IMG/VR virus record: IMGVR_UViG_3300036774_000105
Span: 1-52,942 of that record
Source of the DNA: a virus
Length of the DNA: 52,942 nucleotides
Strand: one strand, 5' to 3'
In this document: one piece after another, positions 1-8,525 of the stretch
Layout: every line of letters starts with the position of its first letter
Numbering within the stretch: the first letter of the stretch is position 1
Notes under the pieces: model-generated
Databases searched by the model: none
What the model was told of the DNA's origin: nothing
What the model saw: the letters and a program-made list of their open reading frames with translations, nothing else
Translations under genes and position numbers: made by a program

Positions 1-694
1 CATCCGCTATTGGTTTGAGATTAATATGAAAGTTTTCAAAAAAAGCCTTGAGTGTGTCCCACGCTATTTTTCCAATCTCTATGCCAAGGGCGATGATTTG
101 TTTTACAATTGGAATTATGAAATCCAGAAGGGTATTAAGCTGGGGGGTTATCCAATCCACTATTCTCCCCAAAACAGAAAAAAGGAATGTCGAAACAACG
201 GCCAGCTTCGCTATAAACAGGTTGATGGTATCCATAAAGGATTGACCGAAAAGCCCTTTAAATCGGAAAAATACTTTCTCTACCAATTCTCTCAATATTC
301 CATAAAATATTTTCACGAGACTTACCGCTACTGTGAAAATGCTGACGAGGATACTTCCCCATTTCACAAATGTGGCCCGGTTGTCTCTCACCCAGTCCAG
401 GAGCCCCTGCAGCAGCGGTAGCAAGGCTTTGCGAAGGGGCCAGAAAAAGTTTTTAAAGAAAATATCAGATGCCAGGGTGAACACCTTGCCGATCTCGGGG
501 GCTCCTGCCTTGAACTTGTTCCAAAGCAACTGGACGCCCTTGACCGCGACACCAAGCAGGAGAAGTTTCTTTACAATCTGGCCCGCAACCGCGGTGACCT
601 TCCCTGTCAGCCCATCCAGGGCCTTGAGGTTGGATTTCATCCCTTTTTCGAATGGAGCGGGATCGTAGGGAAGGGTGATCGTATCATCAGGCAT
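1..694 (-). CDS. tail tape measure protein, N-terminal part (runs off the window)
   Basis: The frame stays open from an ATG at 694 to the window edge, so only the first 231 residues are visible. They begin MPDDTITLPYDPAPFEKGMK and continue with long amphipathic and hydrophobic helices (for example VSIFTVAVSLVKIFYGIL and FIIPIVKQIIALGIEIG), as expected of a tape measure that sets tail length and later crosses the membrane. Its place directly after the frameshifted tail chaperone pair is the classic tape-measure position. The start overlaps the last 8 bases of the upstream gene. The assignment rests on position and composition; no specific motif is visible. Confidence 0.75.
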   Translation of the reverse strand, partial: MPDDTITLPYDPAPFEKGMKSNLKALDGLTGKVTAVAGQIVKKLLLLGVAVKGVQLLWNKFKAGAPEIGKVFTLASDIFFKNFFWPLRKALLPLLQGLLDWVRDNRATFVKWGSILVSIFTVAVSLVKIFYGILRELVEKVFFRFKGLFGQSFMDTINLFIAKLAVVSTFLFSVLGRIVDWITPQLNTLLDFIIPIVKQIIALGIEIGKIAWDTLKAFFENFHINLKPIAD

Positions 695-983
695 CGATGA
701 CTTCCTCGTTTTCCTTCTTAGGCTGCAGGCTATTGTACTTCTGTATTGTCCAGTCGTACAGGCGCACGCTCATCCCCCCCAGATCAGCCAGGCCGACCGC
801 ACCCGATGTTCCTGCTCCCATGACCAGGGCCGTTTGCACGACCTCCTCCCAGTTTATGTCGATCTCATCGGCGCTCGCGGCGAGCCAGAAGCCCGGCTCC
901 CAGGGGGGTGGCTTTACTGCTCCCCGAGAGCGGAGACGAAAAAACCGCTTGTGCTGACGGACGCTGGCCAGACTTTCCCGCAC
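687..983 (-). CDS. tail assembly chaperone, frameshift extension (gpT-like part of a G-GT pair)
   Basis: A 98-codon open frame in the -1 phase relative to the 264-residue gene before it, overlapping that gene by 70 bases. No good ribosome-binding site precedes its first ATG, which lies inside the upstream gene. It is best read as the C-terminal extension made when ribosomes slip at the heptamer 938-944. After the slip the protein continues FFRLRSRGAVKPPP and ends KENEEVIDA. In lambda-type tails the long fusion and the short form both chaperone the tape measure and are absent from the virion. Genuine independent translation is unlikely. Confidence 0.75.
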   Translation of the reverse strand: MRESLASVRQHKRFFRLRSRGAVKPPPWEPGFWLAASADEIDINWEEVVQTALVMGAGTSGAVGLADLGGMSVRLYDWTIQKYNSLQPKKENEEVIDA

Positions 984-1708
984 TCCGCGCAGTGCTTCTC
1001 CAGGGTGCGCTGCAGCCCCACGGAAAGAATCTGTTCCGCGATTGCATTCACATCCTCGAGCATCATTTTCCCGAAAGCCCAGGCCCCGTACTGGCGTTTG
1101 AACTTGTCATCCACCGGCTTGGAATTGATCGAAATAAGGGCGTTTGCATAGGCGCCGTACTGTTGGCGTATCCTGTCTTTCCCTGAAGCGCCGAATGCCT
1201 GAATGTAATCCCGAAGGGTGGGATGATGAAGGCTCACCGACTCAATGCAGAGTAGCTCCTCTTTCGTTGCCCTGTTTGTAACGGAGACCGATGCGACAAG
1301 CGTCCGTTCCACAACGGGATCCGGCTCGCTTTCTATCACCTCCAAATCTTCAAGGCTGTCAGCCTGGTCTCCCTCGCACACAAGCGCCTTTCCGCAGCGG
1401 GGACATTTGTAGTAGCCCTCCAGAAGGTCGTTCCCACCCTGGCCCAATGCCATAAGGGATACGTGATCAGTGTTGCCCGCGGGCATCTCGCGTAGGATGT
1501 TTTTGATCTGCCCTTTGTCCGTTTCCACCTTCCCGGATGCGGATGTTATGGTACGCACCACCCCGGCAAGAAAGGTCAACACCGTGGAGAAAAAATCCCC
1601 CGTGTCGGCAATGGCTCGCGCGTCTGCCATCACTTCCACGGAGGGCTTTCCGTATTCGACTTCAACCCATGTCTCACCCGACCAGGTGAATGGTATTGAC
1701 AGCTTCAC
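914..1708 (-). CDS. tail assembly chaperone, short form (gpG-like)
   Basis: 264 residues. It sits between the tail tube gene and the tape measure, where lambda G-type chaperones lie, and its last codons carry a canonical -1 slippery heptamer. It is unusual for this family in having two metal-binding-looking cysteine motifs, CPRCGKALVC near the middle and CAECGK near the C-terminus, like the halves of a zinc ribbon. Start ATG at 1708, directly after the tube gene stop at 1709. Function is inferred from synteny and the frameshift; the zinc motifs are seen directly. Confidence 0.75.
   Translation of the reverse strand: MKLSIPFTWSGETWVEVEYGKPSVEVMADARAIADTGDFFSTVLTFLAGVVRTITSASGKVETDKGQIKNILREMPAGNTDHVSLMALGQGGNDLLEGYYKCPRCGKALVCEGDQADSLEDLEVIESEPDPVVERTLVASVSVTNRATKEELLCIESVSLHHPTLRDYIQAFGASGKDRIRQQYGAYANALISINSKPVDDKFKRQYGAWAFGKMMLEDVNAIAEQILSVGLQRTLEKHCAECGKVWPASVSTSGFFVSALGEQ
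938..944 (-). other. programmed -1 ribosomal frameshift site (T TTT TTC)
   Basis: In the frame of the 264-residue chaperone the codons read GGT TTT TTC, giving the canonical slippery heptamer T TTT TTC. The downstream open frame is in the -1 phase, and the slip joins ...STSGFF to RLRSRG. Six bases after the heptamer a short hairpin can form at 919-931 (GCTCT-CGG-GGAGC with one G-U pair), a suitable stimulatory element. The stop of the short form comes 15 bases after the heptamer. Confidence 0.85.
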
Positions 1709-2134
1709 TCATGCCTCCGCTGCCAGTGGAATGATTTCCCACGGCGTAAAAATGCATGTGACCTTTGCATAGGTGGGGTTTGCCAGATCCGTCTCGGGAT
1801 CGGTCATGTCGATGCACTCGCAATCCTGATACATGGTGCGGGCAAACTCCACGCCGCTTGCATCACACCTCACCCGCATTGCTGTATGCACTTCTCCGTT
1901 GAGAAAGAAGCTTTGCAGAAATGCCAGGATCGGGCTGTTCTTCTGGAAGGAGTACACCATGGTGATGTCGGAAAAGGAGATCACCCCATCCCTGATGCGA
2001 CGTTTTCTCCTGAACTCAGGGACCTCCACGACGCCCGTGGAGTATTTCGTTTCGCTCACCGACACGATGCCCGCATACTCCCTTCCATCCCAGGTGATGC
2101 GTACCTTCTCTACGAGATCATTTCTTTGCGCCAC
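1709..2134 (-). CDS. tail tube protein
   Basis: 141 residues, beginning MAQRNDLVEKVRITWDGREY. It follows the sheath gene and precedes the chaperones, the standard sheath-tube-chaperone-tape order of contractile tails. It is a compact beta-rich sequence (VSVSETKYSTGVVEVPEF; DGVISFSDITMVYSF) of the size of Mu- and P2-type tube subunits, which polymerise into the inner channel. A good GGAGG lies just upstream of the ATG. Assignment is from synteny, length and composition. Confidence 0.8.
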   Translation of the reverse strand: MAQRNDLVEKVRITWDGREYAGIVSVSETKYSTGVVEVPEFRRKRRIRDGVISFSDITMVYSFQKNSPILAFLQSFFLNGEVHTAMRVRCDASGVEFARTMYQDCECIDMTDPETDLANPTYAKVTCIFTPWEIIPLAAEA

Positions 2135-2147
2135 GGATGTTCCTCCT

Positions 2148-4019
2148 TTACGCCGACTTCAGTAGGATGCCCACGCCGATCCTGATGGACTGCCCGGGGG
2201 CGGGATAGGTGAAGTAGACGTCAAGATTTCGGTTTCCCAGCTGCAGCTGGTCGATGGGGTTATTGATGGTATCGGCCTTGACCTCGAAATGATCCTCTGG
2301 CTTTGTCATCGTTCCATCAGCAGCCATCCACTGGCCGAATGTTTCCCCCACGGGTGCATTACCCGTGCTGCCCTGATTCCAGAGCCTGTAGAGGAATGCA
2401 AGAATTGCCATCTTGTCCTCGCGCACTCTGTTCAGGCTGTTCGGGGTATTTTCGCTGGACTGGAGACTCTGCACCGCGCTGTTCTTTATGAACTCCCGCA
2501 TCAGCAGGCCGTTGAAGAAAATGAACTCCAGCGATGTCGAGGGGGTGACCGCGTTGCGCGGTATGATCCCGAGCCCGGGCATATTCTGAATCACGTTCAT
2601 CCCCGTGTTCAGAATGTCGGTTCTATCCCCGTCCAGAAGTGTCGGGTCTCCACCTACGGGGCAGAGCACATCGTTGCATCCATAGAGGGGCTGGCTTTTC
2701 TGCGCTGGGGCGTAGTGGATGCCCAACAGGTTGATGCACCGCAGAATGTATCCCATCATATGGCCCACGTTCGGAACGTTCCGGTAGGGAGCGTTTGTGC
2801 TCTTGGCGAAGGGGTCCACCGTCACCAGCCACTTGTCCCAGCCCACCATCAGGACATCGTCCGTGCGCTGGTAGGTTCCTCCGTTGACCATGCACTGGCT
2901 TTTCGTCTGCGCGGAGGGGAAGTTGATGATGACCTTCGGGTTGTCCGTCCTGCCTCTGCAGTAGGTTTCCATGGCCTTGTGGGCGGTGACGTCCGTTGTC
3001 TCGGGGTTCGCAAGAAGGCGGATGGGCAGCGCATTGAAGTATGCGTAGTCAGAGGCGAATTCCGCCGCCGCGTTGGCCGCGCAGGTTCCATCAGACCCGT
3101 TTACCGGATATGTGATCGTTGCCTGCGTTGCCGGGAAATCCAGGTTCGGAGTCGCGGGTGTAGTCGAGGCCCGAACGATGTTCCACCACTTGCTCTTTGA
3201 GAAAACGTTCAGCACGTAGAAATCAGAGCATGCCGCATAAGGCGAGCACCAGACCTTTCCAAGGTCGACGTCGACCTCCGTCGCGGTCCCCACCAGATCC
3301 TTGCGCCAGGTATGAAGCTGGAATCCCAGGGCTGTCACCACATCGCCGATGACCGCAAACGCTGGGGTGGTAGCTCCGGCGAAATTGAGCCTGCCTGCCA
3401 CGTAGTCGATACTTGTGACCAGGCGATAGATGGTACCGGGGGTGCCGCCGTTGAAAATCATCTTGATGCAGTCCCCGACGCGGAAGGCCCCGGGGTTTGC
3501 AACAGTGACCCAGGTGTCGGACACCGATCCGCCAACGGTTGCCGTGGTGTTAACCCGGTCTCCAAAGAGAATTGTGTAGCCCGTCCTGTTGCCATTGAGC
3601 CCATAGCCCACGATGCCCGGGTACTGAGAATCGTTGTACCCGTCCGTCAGGGTCAGCAATGTCACGGGCGTCAGGTTTTGAATGATCTGGCTCGCGCTCA
3701 CTGGCGAGACGCTATTGACATGGCTCATGAAGTAGAGTTTCGCGGGAACGCCTGCCGCGTTGGCAAAGAACCCGTTGATCGCATCCCACCCGAACCCAGC
3801 GCCCGTCAGGGTGGCAAGGGAAGCGTTGGGCGTGACAACCTGCGCCCCGCAGATCGCCGCCACATCGTTGGGGGACTGCGCGACGAAGACTTGCTTGAAC
3901 ATGCGTTCCAAGGCACAGATCATCCCGCCGATCGTAAAATCGGCCGGGCTGACGGATCGCGATTTCTTTGTGGGCAGGTTCGCCCCGAAGACGCCTACCT
4001 GTCTGTTGAAGGTAGCCAT
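2148..4019 (-). CDS. contractile tail sheath protein
   Basis: 623 residues, opening with MATFNRQVGVFGANLPTKKS. It fits a sheath protein, which surrounds the tube and contracts to drive it through the envelope: long, with an N-terminal strand-rich region, a variable inserted beta region around residues 150-280, and a conserved-looking C-terminal domain (EFIFFNGLLMREFIKNS; RLWNQGSTGNAP; ITYPAPGQSIRIGVGIL-like ending). It is followed by the tube gene after 13 bases. It makes the virus a myovirus. Confidence 0.85.
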   Translation of the reverse strand: MATFNRQVGVFGANLPTKKSRSVSPADFTIGGMICALERMFKQVFVAQSPNDVAAICGAQVVTPNASLATLTGAGFGWDAINGFFANAAGVPAKLYFMSHVNSVSPVSASQIIQNLTPVTLLTLTDGYNDSQYPGIVGYGLNGNRTGYTILFGDRVNTTATVGGSVSDTWVTVANPGAFRVGDCIKMIFNGGTPGTIYRLVTSIDYVAGRLNFAGATTPAFAVIGDVVTALGFQLHTWRKDLVGTATEVDVDLGKVWCSPYAACSDFYVLNVFSKSKWWNIVRASTTPATPNLDFPATQATITYPVNGSDGTCAANAAAEFASDYAYFNALPIRLLANPETTDVTAHKAMETYCRGRTDNPKVIINFPSAQTKSQCMVNGGTYQRTDDVLMVGWDKWLVTVDPFAKSTNAPYRNVPNVGHMMGYILRCINLLGIHYAPAQKSQPLYGCNDVLCPVGGDPTLLDGDRTDILNTGMNVIQNMPGLGIIPRNAVTPSTSLEFIFFNGLLMREFIKNSAVQSLQSSENTPNSLNRVREDKMAILAFLYRLWNQGSTGNAPVGETFGQWMAADGTMTKPEDHFEVKADTINNPIDQLQLGNRNLDVYFTYPAPGQSIRIGVGILLKSA

Positions 4020-4020
4020 T

Positions 4021-4260
4021 TTATTTCACCTCCTCTACGTAGTAGAACCCGATTTGAGACTGAATAGCTTCAGACTTCAGTTCCGCCTCGGTCACTTCCT
4101 GGACGCTCCCCGGGGTTCCCGCGTTCGTGAAAATGATAACCCGGTGGGGAAGGTGCAGCTGGTGCCCACGGTCCTGCTGGAAGTGAAGACGAAACCGCCT
4201 TTCCTTCGCCGCAGGGTATGCGGTTCCCTGGTCATCTCCAACCCTGTCTGCCTTTGCCAT
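4021..4260 (-). CDS. small tail-region protein of unknown function
   Basis: 79 residues from ATG 4260, which overlaps the stop of the upstream gene (TGATG) and has AGGAGG directly upstream; longer upstream frames are shadow of that gene. The protein starts MAKADRVGDDQGTAYPAAKE and has a basic, His-rich middle (HFQQDRGHQLHLPHR), ending IGFYYVEEVK. Lying between a 408-residue structural protein and the sheath, it is probably a small virion or assembly factor. I do not recognise the family. Confidence 0.7.
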   Translation of the reverse strand: MAKADRVGDDQGTAYPAAKERRFRLHFQQDRGHQLHLPHRVIIFTNAGTPGSVQEVTEAELKSEAIQSQIGFYYVEEVK

Positions 4261-5486
4261 CACGGTCCTCCTGGCGGGACAGTATCGCCCGCCGCTGGTG
4301 AAAGGATATGCATGACGAGATTGTACGCCGTGTACTTCGGAAGCACAACACGCGCCCACGGCGTTTCGCGTACTTCAATTTCAAGAGTGTGTTGAGTCTT
4401 TGGAAGGGTTTCGTTCACGATCTCAGGGTCTATTTCCACAGGGGGAATGTCCCATAGAAAATCATGCTTTCGCGCGTTGATCCAGACATAACCTCTGGCC
4501 ATGAATGAGCGCACAACCCTATTGAGTCTTGCCAGGGTTTCATAATGCTGGGCCTCGCAATCGATCAACACAGGGTAGCGCAGGTTCTGTTCTTCCTGGC
4601 GGTTGGAAAATGGACCGGCGACATCAAAGGTGTCGTAGGTATCAGAGACCTCCGCCCTGCGCAGCACATGCTCGGGCTGCATTCCCTGCAGCGCAATGCT
4701 GGGCTGGATAAGGTCTGTTTCTCCAAGGGTAATCGTCACGGGGAAAAGAACCACTACGGTATCGCCCGCATGATTGTTCACGAGGAGGGGCCCGCTCCAG
4801 GATGTTAGGAATGTCATCACTCCCGTGACAGGGTCCCATTCATCGACGATGTGCGATTCGACCGTTCCCCCGAATTGCACCAGCGCATAGCGAGCGATGA
4901 AATCATGGTTTCCCGTGAGCACGCAGCTGGAGGCGCCCGCGGTTCCCGTCACCGTGTCTCCTGTTGCGAATCCGGTAGGGTATTGCGCCGCGGCTACCAG
5001 AGCAAGCTCCGTCGAAAGGCCGTTAAGGATGTCCAGCGGGTATTCATCGACCACCGCGTTCATGGCGGACAGAATCAGGTAGTCCTCCTGGTTATGAAGG
5101 ACCGTAAAAATGATGGTCGTTACCGTGGTGATGCCATAGGAGTTATTGATCGTCACGTCCCCGAAAGGACGGAAGGTCGGGATGTAGTACGCGTGCGCTC
5201 CATTGTCAAAGCTCACCTGGTAGGAGAAGTCCGTTGACAACTCAAAATACCTGCCCCACATATTGCGCGACCAGAGCGAGAACACGAAATCACATGCCGC
5301 CGGCACCGTGATGCTTACGGTTTTCTTGAATGTGAGTCCTTGGCTGCCTTGCGGAACCTTAAAGACCAGGCTGGATGTCAGGTGATCGGCTATGAACTCG
5401 GGCTGCAGGTTCTGCGCGTAGACGGATATCGATCCTCCCATGGTCCACCCGCCTACGGTTGTGAAGGGCTCGATCAGGGTTTTCAT
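4260..5486 (-). CDS. predicted structural protein between tail completion and sheath genes
   Basis: 408 residues, rich in beta strands and aromatic residues (WSRNMWGRYFEL; AHAYYIPTFRPFGDV). The middle part (about 170-260) contains TATGDTVTGTAG-like Gly/Thr turns that resemble a small inserted beta sandwich. The C-terminal third is more conserved in style (YPVLIDCEAQHYETLARLNR). It overlaps the preceding completion-protein gene by 4 bases and abuts the small gene before the sheath, so a tail terminator, neck or sheath-associated role is likely. The family is not recognised. Confidence 0.65.
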   Translation of the reverse strand: MKTLIEPFTTVGGWTMGGSISVYAQNLQPEFIADHLTSSLVFKVPQGSQGLTFKKTVSITVPAACDFVFSLWSRNMWGRYFELSTDFSYQVSFDNGAHAYYIPTFRPFGDVTINNSYGITTVTTIIFTVLHNQEDYLILSAMNAVVDEYPLDILNGLSTELALVAAAQYPTGFATGDTVTGTAGASSCVLTGNHDFIARYALVQFGGTVESHIVDEWDPVTGVMTFLTSWSGPLLVNNHAGDTVVVLFPVTITLGETDLIQPSIALQGMQPEHVLRRAEVSDTYDTFDVAGPFSNRQEEQNLRYPVLIDCEAQHYETLARLNRVVRSFMARGYVWINARKHDFLWDIPPVEIDPEIVNETLPKTQHTLEIEVRETPWARVVLPKYTAYNLVMHILSPAAGDTVPPGGP

Positions 5487-6130
5487 CCCGCCGCGCTCCC
5501 CTGGAAATGATAGAAGCCGCGCTCCAGCTTCTTCTTGATACGCGCCAAGGCTTCCACGTTCCCTTTTTCCACGTACTTGGCGATAGCGTTTCGGATGGCC
5601 AGGGTGGGATCATCCTTTGAACGCTGGGCCATGTACTTTCGATATGCGTAGCGCAACGCGGGACGCGCGGGGATCCGGATAGGTATGCCCCTCCCGAAAC
5701 CGTTTGAGATGTTCACCCCGTATTCGTGAATGTCGAAAAGCTGCTTGAGCGTCAGCCTCTTCTTTTTCGGATCATCCGGGTCCTGGCGGTGGAGTCCTCT
5801 TTTCGGCTTGACCACCCATGCCCGATTCCCCTTGTCGATCACCTCGAGCATATTGATGTATGTTCTCGGGTTATCCAGGCCAATGCCGTACAATGGATTC
5901 CTGGGGAGAGCCCACCCCTTTTTCTTCTTCGCCTTGACTGTGGCGGGCCTCAGTGGTTTCAGCCGCAATGTCTTGTCTTTCAACCCGTCCTGGAAATACT
6001 TGATGATCCCTTTGGCATCGCGCTTCGCATGCGCCTTGAGCATCCCGATGGTAAGAACGGGCAGGCGTTGGATACGCTTGCGGACCGCCCAGTACCGAGG
6101 GGAAAACTTTGCACGCACTACGGGTGCCAT
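5483..6130 (-). CDS. tail completion / virion morphogenesis protein (HK97-gp10/Mu-G type)
   Basis: 215 residues, strongly basic (many KKK/RK clusters in the first 90 residues). The segment RIPARPALRYAYRKYM is the arginine- and proline-containing motif typical of the HK97 gp10 / phage virion morphogenesis group, in which a (R/I)PARP-like stretch precedes a helix. Such proteins sit between connector and tail genes and help finish head-tail joining. It overlaps the next gene by 4 bases, consistent with translational coupling. Confidence 0.65.
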   Translation of the reverse strand: MAPVVRAKFSPRYWAVRKRIQRLPVLTIGMLKAHAKRDAKGIIKYFQDGLKDKTLRLKPLRPATVKAKKKKGWALPRNPLYGIGLDNPRTYINMLEVIDKGNRAWVVKPKRGLHRQDPDDPKKKRLTLKQLFDIHEYGVNISNGFGRGIPIRIPARPALRYAYRKYMAQRSKDDPTLAIRNAIAKYVEKGNVEALARIKKKLERGFYHFQGSAAG

Positions 6131-6583
6131 CTACATATGCTCCAGGCCGAGAACCATGTACGCTTCCTGATTCCCATATTCGTTTTGATGCGCCCTGTCC
6201 TTGATTTTCCACTGGCGCCCATCGGCGGTCACGGTGCAGCGTTCCAGATCGAACGTCCCCGGGTCAATGCTTTGATCCGTCCAATCCTTCATTGCCGTCC
6301 AGATTATCAGGTCGACATGTTCTTTCATCCCCGCTTTCTCCAGCTGGCGTTGGCTGGGCTGGTGCTGGTAGGGATATGCCCCGATTGTAAAACTCTTTGC
6401 CGGGGTAGACAGGGCCTTGATCGAACCGTAGAGATCGCGCCGGAGGTTCGCTTCCCCTCGAATGTTTATTGTCACGGGCATCCCTATCGCGTTGGAGCCA
6501 GTCGTGAGCATCTGCTGGATGTCCAGCAGCATATCGGCTTGCTCTTTCAAAACGCCCGGGTTCGCTCCAGGTCCGTACACCAT
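6131..6583 (-). CDS. head-tail joining / neck protein
   Basis: 150 residues, beginning MVYGPGANPGVLKEQADMLL. A helical N-terminus is followed by a beta-rich domain with matching strands (CTVTADGRQWKIKDRAH; EAYMVLGLEHM). It is placed between a connector-like gene and the completion protein, where myoviruses carry neck or tail-terminator proteins. The TAG stop abuts the next start. The role is inferred from order. Confidence 0.55.
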   Translation of the reverse strand: MVYGPGANPGVLKEQADMLLDIQQMLTTGSNAIGMPVTINIRGEANLRRDLYGSIKALSTPAKSFTIGAYPYQHQPSQRQLEKAGMKEHVDLIIWTAMKDWTDQSIDPGTFDLERCTVTADGRQWKIKDRAHQNEYGNQEAYMVLGLEHM

Positions 6584-6584
6584 G

Positions 6585-7421
6585 CTATGCCTGCGTCACG
6601 CCGGTAAGGTAGCGGCGAATGGTGGCGACGATCTGACGGTTCAGATCGACGCGAATGTCATTGTACTTCCCCAGGGGGCCATAGTTTCTGCTGAATGCCT
6701 GAACGGATAGAGACCCGCCTCCTGTTCGAGCCCCGATCTGGACAAGCGCCTTCTCCGCCATACCACAGGTGATGATATGGGCGATATCGTCAGGGTAGTC
6801 CGTTCCTCCAAAGGTGTACTCGACACGAAGGTTGCGCTCCCCCCTTGCAAAGACGGGGGTGTAGTTCGCCTCATTGAAATTCGCCTTCGCCTTCAGAATG
6901 CCCTCGTCGTTTATTGTCTGTATCGAGAGGGGACTGATGAAATACTGGTTTGCCACAACGTTCGTATAGCTGATTGCCACAACCGCGACAATCGGCCGGT
7001 GCTTCAGAATAAGAATGCTTGACCCGTCCCCGCTGTAGTATTCGGTGACATCCTGGACCCCCTGGTAGGTCATCTTTATTTTCGCGCAGATCCAGGGGAT
7101 CACGAATCTGTCCCGCATTTTCCCCAACCACCCCTCAGAAAGCGATGCCCATGCGGTGAAGGTAAGGGCGACCATGGACCCATTGGCTGTCGCGGGAGCG
7201 CTGATTGTGATCGTGGTGGCGCCCACGATAGTCACGTATGCGCCGATCGGAATCCCCACACCCGAAATGCCCATCAGCCTGACGATCCCCGTCATGGAGC
7301 CCAGCGTGTTAATGACGTTCGATCCTATGGCCGTGGTGCCCGTTGTGGAGACGACCGTCTTCACATCAAGGTTGTAGCCTTCCAGAAGATCGTAGACGTC
7401 CTGGGCCACGGGTACCGGCAT
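6585..7421 (-). CDS. head-tail connector / adaptor-like protein
   Basis: 278 residues. Residues about 15-95 form a beta-rich insert with Gly/Thr/Ile turns (GTTAIGSNVINTLGSM; GAYVTIVGATTITIS), a frequent ornament domain. The C-terminal helices (DIAHIITCGMAEKALVQIG; NRQIVATIRRYL) resemble the helical adaptor that docks under the portal. It lies downstream of the capsid cluster and just before the neck protein, fitting gp6/gp15-type adaptors. Confidence is moderate because no diagnostic motif is visible. Confidence 0.55.
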   Translation of the reverse strand: MPVPVAQDVYDLLEGYNLDVKTVVSTTGTTAIGSNVINTLGSMTGIVRLMGISGVGIPIGAYVTIVGATTITISAPATANGSMVALTFTAWASLSEGWLGKMRDRFVIPWICAKIKMTYQGVQDVTEYYSGDGSSILILKHRPIVAVVAISYTNVVANQYFISPLSIQTINDEGILKAKANFNEANYTPVFARGERNLRVEYTFGGTDYPDDIAHIITCGMAEKALVQIGARTGGGSLSVQAFSRNYGPLGKYNDIRVDLNRQIVATIRRYLTGVTQA

Positions 7422-8069
7422 TCAGAACCCCAGCGCACCCGGGGGAACAATGGAAAAGGCAAGCTCCACATAGAAGTTGATCACCCCTGCGGCGCCCAGC
7501 GCGGTGATCAGGTTGATGACGAGCCCCTCAGCAAGGGCCGCGCTTTGTGCTGGCATCAGAACAAGCACGCCCTCATGTTCGACATCGAATTGGATTGGGT
7601 CTATTGGAACGCCCACCGAGGACAACACGCCCCGCAGCGCCAGAGGATCGGTTGCCAGGGTCCTTGTTCCTACGGTCAATCCGCCCGCACCGGATCCGGC
7701 CGTGATCCGTAGATCGTAATCCGTCCCCGCCACGAATTGCGCTGGCGCGGCGCCCATGACCGGGAATCCCGTTTTTTTCGGCGTCGGGACAATAACACTT
7801 CCCGCCGAATCAGAGGCGCTGAATGCGCTTGCCTTCTTGACTTCGAAGTCGACCGGCTGAGCCGCGGTGAATGGGGTAGTGGTGATCTCATTCAGCTTGA
7901 TGGAATGAAAGATCAAAGCGTAGAGAAGATTCATCCATCGAAACGACAGAAAGGGAACCCCGGCGGTGCTGCCCGTGAGTCCTGTCACCATCTTTGCTGC
8001 CCTGTAATGTCCCCCGTTGAGACCGCCAGGCCCCGTTGTCTCGGGCGGGCTAAGTGCTCCAGCTTTCAT
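7422..8069 (-). CDS. predicted head-associated structural protein
   Basis: 215 residues, starting MKAGALSPPETTGPGGLNGG, rich in Gly, Ala, Pro and beta-type segments (YDLRITAGSGAGGLTVGT; FDVEHEGVLVLMPAQ). It follows two small paralogous head-type proteins and precedes the adaptor, so it is likely a capsid accessory or connector protein. The first 20 residues look flexible. The family is not recognised. Confidence 0.55.
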   Translation of the reverse strand: MKAGALSPPETTGPGGLNGGHYRAAKMVTGLTGSTAGVPFLSFRWMNLLYALIFHSIKLNEITTTPFTAAQPVDFEVKKASAFSASDSAGSVIVPTPKKTGFPVMGAAPAQFVAGTDYDLRITAGSGAGGLTVGTRTLATDPLALRGVLSSVGVPIDPIQFDVEHEGVLVLMPAQSAALAEGLVINLITALGAAGVINFYVELAFSIVPPGALGF

Positions 8070-8079
8070 TCATGCCTCC

Positions 8080-8511
8080 CTATGAACGGAGAATTGCCAG
8101 GTACACAATACCCCGGTCAGCGGCTCCGTTTGTGACGATGTTCAAGGTTTCACCCTGGACAATTGTTTTCTGCGCTTGCACATCGCTTGTGGAATGCGCC
8201 AGGGCATCAACGACCGCCATGACGATTGCGGAAGTCAGGGCCGTGGTAACGCGCCGGAGTGTTGCGGTGCCAGAACCGCTGGCAGCCGTTCCTACAGCCC
8301 AGGCGTCGACCAGTTCCCCCGAGACCTCCGCAAGGAATGCAAGGGCTGTCACGTTTGCAGCTGCACTGATGACGATCTTCTGGATATAAAGCGACCGTTG
8401 TTCAATGGCCTGGAATCTGCTCCCCAGCCGGGGGTTCTGTGCCCCGGGCTGGGAATTGTCCAAGGCCGCGGCCTCGTTATCCAGAAGCGTTGCAGGAGGA
8501 ATGAGGTTCAT
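8080..8511 (-). CDS. small head-decoration-like protein, paralogue B
   Basis: 143 residues, beginning MNLIPPATLLDNEAAALDNS. It is a clear tandem paralogue of the 142-residue product encoded just upstream (8526-8954): both share the MNL-PATL-D-EAAALDN opening, the QRS-YIQK segment, the AEVSGELVDAW core and the SGTATLRR stretch. It lies next to the capsid genes. Such small abundant-looking proteins often decorate the capsid or form head fibres. That role is inferred; the paralogy is seen directly. Confidence 0.6.
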   Translation of the reverse strand: MNLIPPATLLDNEAAALDNSQPGAQNPRLGSRFQAIEQRSLYIQKIVISAAANVTALAFLAEVSGELVDAWAVGTAASGSGTATLRRVTTALTSAIVMAVVDALAHSTSDVQAQKTIVQGETLNIVTNGAADRGIVYLAILRS

Positions 8512-8525
8512 TGCGTCCCCCTTCC

